12,282 nt of DNA from Eubacterium sp. (lineage in GTDB: Bacteria > Bacillota > Clostridia > Lachnospirales > Lachnospiraceae): assembly GCA_020844525.1 (NCBI GenBank), contig JAJGAH010000027.1:1-12282 (forward strand), written 5' to 3'. Positions 7,047-12,282 of this stretch are shown here, piece after piece. A program made the position numbers and the translations under genes. Under the pieces are notes generated by a model. It was not told the origin of the DNA, searched no databases, and was given only the letters and a program-made list of their open reading frames with translations. The first letter of the stretch is position 1, and each line of letters opens with the position of its first letter.

Positions 7047-7594
7047 GGCTGATCTTCTTCCATGCCCCGGACAGAAAGATCTCTGGAAATGCCGTCCAGA
7101 TACGGTACCAGGATTCCGGCTTTCCTGGGAAGAAAAAAACCGGGAGAGAGCTCATCGTAGTGAAAGCGTTTCAGTCCGCCCGACTCCATGCGCTTCCAGA
7201 ACCTCAGAAGCTCCGCGTAACGCAGGTAATAATAGGTATCTCTTGAGGAGAAAAACACCAGAATAAAGGCGATTCCCCTCTGCTTCTCAAAGTCTGACAT
7301 GAACCGGATCTGATGCGGATGAATATTCGCCAGAGGAAATGTGTCCGTCTTGCATTCCTTGGCATCAAAGCAGACCGGGATGCCCTGCACAGCCCCGATA
7401 TAATCGACTGTGCTCTTCTGCTCAAAGTAAGCCAGGGTGATGCGCCGGCTCTCCTTGTCCATTCTGACCGGAGTAATTGGGGTGGGAATTTTCTGAATCA
7501 GAGCCAGATCCTGTTCCCGATATTGTTCGTTGGTGCGGTTGATCAGATCCTCCAGGGTAGACCCCCGAAGTCCGCGGGAATTCCAGGTCGCCAT
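7043..7594 (-). CDS. recU: Holliday junction resolvase RecU
   Basis: RecU cleaves Holliday junctions in recombination and chromosome segregation in Firmicutes. The 183-residue protein shows the family pattern: an N-terminal RG...LEDLIN segment (7-19), KIPTPITPV (35-43), QKSTVDYIGAVQGIPVCFDAKE (59-80; Asp64, Asp77, Glu80 and Lys79 fit the nuclease site), FPLANIHPHQ (86-95) and a conserved FILVFFS strand. The gene begins 10 bp after the lepB stop, and its ribosome binding site GAGG overlaps that stop. In Bacillus, recU neighbours a penicillin-binding protein gene; here it sits between lepB and the his promoter. Confidence 0.93.
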   Translation of the reverse strand: MATWNSRGLRGSTLEDLINRTNEQYREQDLALIQKIPTPITPVRMDKESRRITLAYFEQKSTVDYIGAVQGIPVCFDAKECKTDTFPLANIHPHQIRFMSDFEKQRGIAFILVFFSSRDTYYYLRYAELLRFWKRMESGGLKRFHYDELSPGFFLPRKAGILVPYLDGISRDLSVRGMEEDQP

Positions 7595-7620
7595 CTGTAC
7601 TGCCTCAACCCTGTACTGCC
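7595..7620. repeat. Short direct repeat around the lepB stop codon
   Basis: The ten bases ctgtactgcc occur at 7595-7604 and again at 7611-7620, 16 bp apart. The second copy encodes the last residues of LepB; the first fills the whole gap between the lepB stop and the recU start. This may be a small local duplication. Confidence 0.5.
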
Positions 7621-8366
7621 CATGCGGAGTTCAGAAGGCGGAAGCCTGGAGAACCGACTGCGCCGGTAATGCCTCCGGTCTGCGCCTCGGAGGAATCGGT
7701 GGCTGGATCATAGTAGTCGCTCTCCTTACTGTTGATAATAGAGATTTTATTCAGCGGCCAGTAGCGGAATACGGCCTTTCCCAGAATCTTTTCCTTCTTG
7801 ACAAATGGATTTTCCCAGTAACGGGAATCCTTGGAATACACCCGGTTGTCACCGAGCATGAAGTAGCTGTCAGAGGGCACAGTGAGAGGAAATGTCAGGT
7901 TGCCGGTATCGGTAGAGTCCGGTGTGGCACAGAAGGAATCATCCAGCGGCGTCTCACTGCCATTGATGTACACATCTCCATCGCGGATATCTACGGTCTC
8001 CCCTGGAAGACCGATCACTCTTTTGATAAAGAGCCTTGATTCATCATCCGGATACCGGAAGATGACGATATCATATCGCTTTGGATCGCTGTTTATGTAA
8101 GCCAGACGATTTCCAAAAATCTGGTCGCCCGTCATAATGGTCGGCTCCATAGAAGCAGAAGGAATTCTTGCGTTTACGATGATGAAACGCTGCAGAATGA
8201 ACATAACGATTACAATGATCGCTATAATCTTTACATAATCAAGAATGTCCTTCCGGATACTCTCCTTACGGTCATCGGGTGTCGTCACCTTACCCTTCTC
8301 CTCTGAAGGATCAGCACCTTTAGGAGAAGAGATTGAATCTGTTGGCTTTTCGTTATCTTTGCTCAT
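7605..8366 (-). CDS. lepB: Signal peptidase I
   Basis: This membrane protease removes signal peptides from secreted proteins. The 253-residue protein has a hydrophilic cytoplasmic N-terminus (1-40) and one transmembrane helix (about 43-65). Catalytic boxes follow: SASMEPT with nucleophile Ser72, YDIVIFRYP (98-106), RLFIKRVIGLPGE with general base Lys115, and LGDNRVYSKDSR (171-182). The single helix is typical of Gram-positive enzymes. After the last conserved strand (FRYWPLNKISII, 200-211) there is an extra tail of about 40 residues that is Ser/Gly-rich and has no family motif. The ribosome binding site is weak (AGAAAGAAG). It lies 51 bp after the pseudouridine synthase gene and 10 bp before recU. 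Confidence 0.95.
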   Translation of the reverse strand: MSKDNEKPTDSISSPKGADPSEEKGKVTTPDDRKESIRKDILDYVKIIAIIVIVMFILQRFIIVNARIPSASMEPTIMTGDQIFGNRLAYINSDPKRYDIVIFRYPDDESRLFIKRVIGLPGETVDIRDGDVYINGSETPLDDSFCATPDSTDTGNLTFPLTVPSDSYFMLGDNRVYSKDSRYWENPFVKKEKILGKAVFRYWPLNKISIINSKESDYYDPATDSSEAQTGGITGAVGSPGFRLLNSAWAVQG

Positions 8367-8417
8367 GTTGTCTTCTTTCTTTATGGATGGGAATATACAC
8401 GCCTGGGTCTTACATTT

Positions 8418-9608
8418 CTATTTTTGTCTGCTCATTACCGGGCTATCCTGTACCGGGCTGCTTTGTGTCTGCGTATTTTGCGGCTGCCCGGCAGAATCGT
8501 GCCGCAGCGCCTCCAGTGTTTTCTGAAGGTCCCCGGGCAGAGGGGCATGGAAGGTTCTGCCTGAGAGGTCAGACAGGACGCCGCCCATTTCCGGAAATAC
8601 GACCTCGGAGGCGTGCAGAAACTGGCGTCGCAGTCCACAGGTCCGCCGGAATTCTTCATTGCGCGTTCTGCGTCCATATTTTACATCACCGATGATCGGA
8701 TGTCCAATAAAAGCAAGGTGGCTGCGAATCTGGTGGGTCTTGCCTGTAATCAGGTTCACGCGCAGCAGCGTAAATTCGGCAATCTGGCCGGAGCTGTCCC
8801 GGATTGCGAAGCATTCTTCCGGAATATATTCTGTTTCGATTCGTGAAAAAGTGACGGACTGCTGGCCGGGACAGGAATCCCGGACAATTACCCTGTTCGT
8901 CTTCGGGTCCTTGCTCAGCCAGGCGGAAATATGCGCTGGCTTCTGCACCCTGCCTTCTGTCAGTGCAAGATAATACTTATGCACAGAGCGGTTCCGCAGA
9001 CAGCCGGAAAGCATTTGTGCGGCAGCAAGGGTTTTTGCGGCGAGAATAATTCCGCTTGTATTCCGGTCCAGTCGGTTTACAACGGATGGACGATACAGAC
9101 GAAGACGCTCTTCGGAGAGTTCTCCCTTTTTCCACAGATATGCCTGAAGCATTTCAACCAGAGAATAATCATCCGGATCTGCCTTCTGGGAAAGGATACC
9201 TGCACGTTTATTCAGGACCAGGACCTGCGTATTTTCGAAAAGAATGTCAGAAGCGCACAGACATCTGCCTGGTCCGGTGGACGGGCCGCCCGCTGCAGAG
9301 ACGGTGCGCCCTTTACCTTTTTCACAGGAGATGGAACCGGCTGTATTCTGTGCCGTGGCGCAGTGATAATCCTGCCCGGTATCCATGGTGCCCATAAATT
9401 TATGAAGGGTTTCCTCTGAGAAAAAAATCTGTATGGCATCACCGGATCTCAGGAGCTCGCTGCCGCTGGCCCTGGTGTGGTTCAGGGTTATATTTTTCTT
9501 CCGGAGCTGTTTATAAAGAAAACCACTTCCCGCTTCTGGAAGGTATCTTCTTAGAAATTTGTCCAGGCGCTGGGAAGCGGTCGATGAATCAATGTGTATT
9601 TCTATCAT
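8418..9608 (-). CDS. RluC/RluD-family pseudouridine synthase
   Basis: This enzyme isomerises uridine to pseudouridine in RNA, most likely 23S rRNA. Its N-terminus is an S4 RNA-binding domain (about 3-65: IDSSTASQRLDKFLRRYL). The catalytic domain starts near 122 (ILFENTQVLVLNKRAG) and contains the motif VVNRLDRNTSG with the catalytic Asp at about 181, YYLALTEG, and LITGKTHQIRSHLAFIGHPI. It is longer than usual for the family (about 300-320 residues): a Gly/Ser/Cys-rich insert of some 45 residues separates the S4 and catalytic domains, and a polar tail of about 25 residues follows. The target nucleotide cannot be told from sequence. The ATG at 9608 is preferred; an adjacent GTG at 9611 is equally possible, and the ribosome binding site is weak. 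Confidence 0.92.
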   Translation of the reverse strand: MIEIHIDSSTASQRLDKFLRRYLPEAGSGFLYKQLRKKNITLNHTRASGSELLRSGDAIQIFFSEETLHKFMGTMDTGQDYHCATAQNTAGSISCEKGKGRTVSAAGGPSTGPGRCLCASDILFENTQVLVLNKRAGILSQKADPDDYSLVEMLQAYLWKKGELSEERLRLYRPSVVNRLDRNTSGIILAAKTLAAAQMLSGCLRNRSVHKYYLALTEGRVQKPAHISAWLSKDPKTNRVIVRDSCPGQQSVTFSRIETEYIPEECFAIRDSSGQIAEFTLLRVNLITGKTHQIRSHLAFIGHPIIGDVKYGRRTRNEEFRRTCGLRRQFLHASEVVFPEMGGVLSDLSGRTFHAPLPGDLQKTLEALRHDSAGQPQNTQTQSSPVQDSPVMSRQK

Positions 9609-9642
9609 CACTTATTCATTTCCATAATCGTATATAATCAGA

Positions 9643-10224
9643 TCAGAGAGCAATCTGCCGGATCACAGCGGCAACCTCTTCATCATGGTCTGCAAGCGAA
9701 GCATCCTGCTTTTCCTGCAGCTGGTCGATGCGATCTAGAAAATTTTTCTCGTTTGTGAAAATCTTGACTGTTACCTTGTAGCCGCTCTGCAGGATGGATT
9801 TCCGGATGTGTCCTTCCATGAACTGGATCACGCCAGGAGCAGCAGATACGTGAGTATAGGCAATGACATATTCTCCGCAGACGGCGGCAGCATCCAGAAA
9901 CAGGTTCTGGTCATGCGTGGTAAGGAAGAGCTCATACAGCATCAGCAGAGATCCGGCATGTGCATGAATCCGGTCATGCAGATCTGCCTTCATCGGTTTC
10001 TGCATCAGCATCATGATCATGCCAACCAGTGACATTGCAGCGGGAATGCAGCCTACGGCAGCAATAATGGAATAGATATTGCGTCTGCTACCGTCATTCA
10101 TGTAAAGGCCAAAGGCAAAAATTCCGAAGTCGATGGCAAATGCGGCGATCGTGCGGATTGTCCGCATCATTTTCTCGTGCCGGATATAACCATACTGTCC
10201 TTTATTAATTTTCAAGCGATTCAT
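9643..10224 (-). CDS. Membrane protein of unknown function
   Basis: I do not recognise a named family. The 193-residue protein has a short basic N-terminus (KINKGQYGYIRHEK), two predicted transmembrane helices (about 22-42 and 51-75) joined by a short polar loop, and a C-terminal soluble region of about 115 residues. That region is mixed alpha/beta in character and ends in a charged helix. With two helices, both ends would be on the same side, probably the cytoplasm. Start choice is open: AAGGAG directly abuts the ATG at 10224, while a TTG at 10215 has a 9-nt spacing and would remove three residues. It lies between relQ and the pseudouridine synthase gene, 31 bp from the latter, so it is likely co-transcribed with both. 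Confidence 0.8.
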   Translation of the reverse strand: MNRLKINKGQYGYIRHEKMMRTIRTIAAFAIDFGIFAFGLYMNDGSRRNIYSIIAAVGCIPAAMSLVGMIMMLMQKPMKADLHDRIHAHAGSLLMLYELFLTTHDQNLFLDAAAVCGEYVIAYTHVSAAPGVIQFMEGHIRKSILQSGYKVTVKIFTNEKNFLDRIDQLQEKQDASLADHDEEVAAVIRQIAL

Positions 10225-10289
10225 CTCCTTCTTGCGTTCAGGTTGATCAGCAGACGGATGTACAGGCGGAAGATGCTCTGCCGCAGCTG

Positions 10290-11123
10290 TTATTCCTCAC
10301 TGATCTTGATGCCCTCATCGACACGGTTGCGCTGTGCGTGATAGGCCTCGGCGATGAGGTCCAGCTGCCGGTGATAGCGCACAAGCTCCTCGATGTCTCC
10401 GGACTGGTAGATCCGGTAGAATTCATCCTGTATCTTCTCTACTTCCCGCTTGGACGTAAGCCGGTAAAGGCTTTCAATCGTATTCACGATATCCTCTACG
10501 AGATTGTAGCGGAGTTTTGAGGACAACTGTGCATCCATGATCTCGTCCCGTACAGAAGACATTTCATTGTCCAGTGAGATAATCGCGTTTGCCGCATTTG
10601 AAAGTCTGGTACCCACTCTCTCGGGAATCTTTCCCTTGTATTTGTACTGCAGGGAATGCTCTGTGGTGGCCCAGAAATCCATCGCCATCGTGCGAATCTG
10701 GATCTCCACCAGAATTTTCTTCGGGCCCTGGATGGTATTCACCTCATAACGGACGACCATATGGTAACTGCGGTATCCGCTCTGCTTTTTGTTACGGATG
10801 TAATCCTTGATCTCAACCAGCTCAATATCCGTGCGGGCCGTGATCAGATCTGCGACACGACTGATATCCTCCGTAAACTGGCAGATGATCCGGATGCCGG
10901 CGATGTCCTCCACCTGCTCCTCCATCTGGTCCGGCGGGATTTTCTTCTTCGCCATTTTGTCCAGAATACTGGAAATGCTTTTTACACGCCCTGTGACGTG
11001 CTCAATCGGGCAGTACTGCCCCTGCTCCTGGAATTCTCTGCGAAGTGAGTCGAATTTCAGAATCAGTTCATCCACAGCCATCTCATAAGGGCTGAGGATT
11101 TTATGCCACATCAAGATATCCAT
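10290..11123 (-). CDS. relQ: Small alarmone synthetase, RelQ/YjbM type GTP pyrophosphokinase
   Basis: This enzyme transfers pyrophosphate from ATP to GDP or GTP to make (p)ppGpp. Motifs match the RelA/SpoT synthetase domain: PIEHVTGRVKS (39-49), VEDIAGIRIICQF (71-83), IKDYIRNKKQSGYRSYH (105-121) and VEIQIRTMAMDFWATTEH (139-156). There is no HD hydrolase, TGS or ACT domain, so it is a synthetase only. At 277 residues it is longer than YjbM (about 211), through a helical C-terminal extension. An upstream in-frame TTG at 11192 would add 23 residues, but that stretch contains a terminator hairpin. The ATG at 11123, with AAGGA upstream, is therefore the real start. The same frame continues past the TAA for 22 codons. 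Confidence 0.92.
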   Translation of the reverse strand: MDILMWHKILSPYEMAVDELILKFDSLRREFQEQGQYCPIEHVTGRVKSISSILDKMAKKKIPPDQMEEQVEDIAGIRIICQFTEDISRVADLITARTDIELVEIKDYIRNKKQSGYRSYHMVVRYEVNTIQGPKKILVEIQIRTMAMDFWATTEHSLQYKYKGKIPERVGTRLSNAANAIISLDNEMSSVRDEIMDAQLSSKLRYNLVEDIVNTIESLYRLTSKREVEKIQDEFYRIYQSGDIEELVRYHRQLDLIAEAYHAQRNRVDEGIKISEE

Positions 11124-11147
11124 ATCTGTTTCCTTAGTACATGAACC

Positions 11148-11180
11148 AAAAAACAGCCCATTCCTTTCCGGAATGAGCTG
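11148..11180 (-). terminator. Intrinsic terminator between the coiled-coil gene and relQ
   Basis: An 11-bp stem (CAGCTCATTCC/GGAATGGGCTG, with one G-U pair) and a 5-nt loop are followed by six T residues (11153-11148). It lies 15 bp after the stop of the coiled-coil gene and ends only 24 nt before the relQ ATG. It could end the coaD transcript or act as an attenuator for relQ. Confidence 0.9.
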
Positions 11181-11195
11181 CAATCCCTTCAAACT

Positions 11196-11861
11196 TTACT
11201 CTTCGTCATCCTCGTAATCGGCGTCATCGTCTTCATCTACGTCATCGGAATCATCATAGGCAGGCGGTTCGCTGCTTCCCTTAGAGGAACTGGAATCTGA
11301 AGCCGCAGGTTTATTGTCTTCCATCGGAGCAAGCTCGCTTCGATTCTGATTTACAAGATCATAGTAGCTCTGCAGAGAGGAGGAGAAGGTATTGTACTTC
11401 TCTCCAACCTCAGCCATAGCATTACTGAGAATGGTTGAAATATTGCCCAGCAGCTGATCTGTGTAGGTGATTGCGCTGGTACGGATATTATTCGCATCAT
11501 TCTGTGCAGAATCCAGAATCTCCTGTGCCTGCTGATTTGCCTGATTTACAGTATCGTTTGCCTGTGCATAGGCAGCCTGCATGACTTCTGTCTCGGAAGT
11601 CAGCTCCTTTGCCTTCTGCTCAGCCTCCGAGATGATATTGTCTGCTTTTGCCTGAGCATCGGCAAGAATGGCGTCCTTGTTGCCGATGATTTTCTGATAA
11701 CGCTTGATCTCATCCGGCGTTTTCAGGCGAAGCTCACGAAGAAGCTCTTCCAGTTCCTCTTTGTTCACAACGATCTTGGTTGTGGAAAGCGGCTGGTAAC
11801 GGCAACTTTCTACATATTCTTCAATCTCTTCAATGATCTGTTCGATTCTGCTGCTGCTCAT
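11196..11861 (-). CDS. Coiled-coil protein with an acidic C-terminal tail
   Basis: This 221-residue protein begins with a short helical segment and VVNKEELEELLRELRLKTPDEI (32-53). A long Ala/Gln/Glu-rich coiled coil follows (about 55-125; AQAKADNIISEAEQKAKEL), resembling DivIVA or ATP-synthase b/H-type stalk sequences. A second helical stretch covers about 130-175. The last 40 residues are Ser-rich and then almost wholly Asp/Glu. There is no signal peptide or membrane segment, so it is probably cytoplasmic. A role in cell division or envelope organisation is a guess from coiled-coil resemblance only. The ribosome binding site AAGGAG lies 8 nt upstream, and the ATG shares one base with the stop of a possible 32-codon ORF (TAATG). 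A terminator follows 15 bp after the stop. Confidence 0.85.
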   Translation of the reverse strand: MSSSRIEQIIEEIEEYVESCRYQPLSTTKIVVNKEELEELLRELRLKTPDEIKRYQKIIGNKDAILADAQAKADNIISEAEQKAKELTSETEVMQAAYAQANDTVNQANQQAQEILDSAQNDANNIRTSAITYTDQLLGNISTILSNAMAEVGEKYNTFSSSLQSYYDLVNQNRSELAPMEDNKPAASDSSSSKGSSEPPAYDDSDDVDEDDDADYEDDEE

Positions 11862-11959
11862 TATTCATACTCCTTATATTTATCATCTGAACTCCGGATG
11901 CAGGAACCACAGCTGATCCCGTATGCAGCGCGAACGTAACGTGTCTGCTCACTGATCAT
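11861..11959 (-). CDS. Possible 32-codon small ORF upstream of the coiled-coil gene
   Basis: An ATG at 11959 opens a 32-residue frame ending in TAA at 11863-11861, which overlaps the next gene's ATG by one base (TAATG). The peptide is polar and contains a CxxC pair (ISCGSCIRSSDDKYKEYE at its C-terminal end). A GAGGGG abuts the ATG with no spacer, so the initiation signal is poor. The frame stays open upstream into the end of coaD but has no ATG, GTG or TTG there. A long inverted repeat (11978-11970 with 11912-11903) spans the region and could instead mean a structured RNA. I do not recognise the peptide. Confidence 0.25.
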   Translation of the reverse strand: MISEQTRYVRAAYGISCGSCIRSSDDKYKEYE

Positions 11960-12030
11960 CCCCTCATATCTGTGGTCCTCTTCGGGGCTTTCTGCCTGTT
12001 TGACTGGTCCGGAATGACCTTTGCCCGGTC

Positions 12031-12282
12031 TTATACATCCGTAATGCGCTTCTTCGCTCCCAGCTTGCGATGTATCTCCTCTGCAACGAAGGGAGGTACA
12101 AACTCACTGATATCGCCACCAAAGGCGGCAACCTCTTTTACAGTGGTTGAACTCAGATACGAATACTGCAGTGACGTGAATAGAAATGTCGTGTCGACAT
12201 CAGGAGCAAGCTTACGGTTTGTCTGTGCCATCTGCAGCTCGTACTCGAAATCGGTAATCAGACGCAGGCCACGCACGATCAC
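12031..12282 (-). CDS. coaD: Phosphopantetheine adenylyltransferase CoaD (C-terminal half, cut by window edge)
   Basis: CoaD transfers AMP from ATP to 4'-phosphopantetheine, the penultimate step of coenzyme A synthesis. Only the last 83 codons are in the window. They include VRGLRLITDFEYELQMAQTN, then YSYLSSTTVKEVAAFGGD (matching the conserved ISS-x-VKE helix start) and the usual C-terminal helix with FVPPFV. The first codon here is an internal GTG for Val, not a start; the nucleotide-binding N-terminal half lies beyond position 12282. The 169-bp gap after the stop holds no clear terminator. Confidence 0.95.
   Translation of the reverse strand: MIVRGLRLITDFEYELQMAQTNRKLAPDVDTTFLFTSLQYSYLSSTTVKEVAAFGGDISEFVPPFVAEEIHRKLGAKKRITDV

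Noticed and set aside
11124..11192. N-terminal extension of RelQ from a TTG at 11192
   Set aside because: The extra stretch encodes the terminator hairpin and T-run, whereas the ATG at 11123 has a proper ribosome binding site and matches the family start.

Overview
All genes in this window lie on the minus strand, so the biological order runs from high to low coordinates. The gene set suggests a member of the Clostridia, most likely Lachnospiraceae-like: a RecU-type resolvase, a RelQ-type small alarmone synthetase, a short HisG with its HisZ partner, a lone CbiL-type methyltransferase behind a cobalamin riboswitch, and a NEAT-like surface protein. The family assignment is an inference from recognised protein types; no rRNA or other marker is present.

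Layout, 5' to 3' on the minus strand. (1) 12282-11196: the 3' half of coaD (coenzyme A synthesis), then a 169-bp gap with a possible 32-codon ORF, then a coiled-coil protein with an acidic tail. This block ends in a textbook intrinsic terminator (11180-11148). (2) 11123-7043: relQ (ppGpp synthesis), a two-helix membrane protein of unknown function, an RluC/RluD-type pseudouridine synthase, signal peptidase I and recU. The genes are closely spaced (10-65 bp) and look co-transcribed. (3) 6956-2590: hisZ-hisG-hisD-hisB-hisI, a partial histidine operon. It has its own strong promoter (7046-7019) overlapping the recU stop codon, and a likely terminator near 2553-2515. hisA, hisF, hisH, hisC and hisE are not here. 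(4) 2485-123: promoter, cobalamin riboswitch, intrinsic terminator, a precorrin-2/factor II C20-methyltransferase gene, and a secreted, membrane-anchored protein with two NEAT-like domains. The far left (31-118) holds two copies of a 44-bp hairpin-bearing repeat.

Functionally, blocks 1-2 are core housekeeping (CoA, stringent response, RNA modification, secretion, recombination). Blocks 3-4 are biosynthesis of histidine and cobalamin. The best leads beyond routine annotation are the B12-riboswitch-controlled NEAT-like surface protein beside a corrin-ring methyltransferase, the terminator just before the corrected relQ start, and two small unannotated ORFs tightly abutting downstream start codons (11959-11861 and 5013-4960). 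No mobile element, CRISPR array, tRNA or rRNA was seen. I found no convincing wholly new system; the findings below are modest leads.
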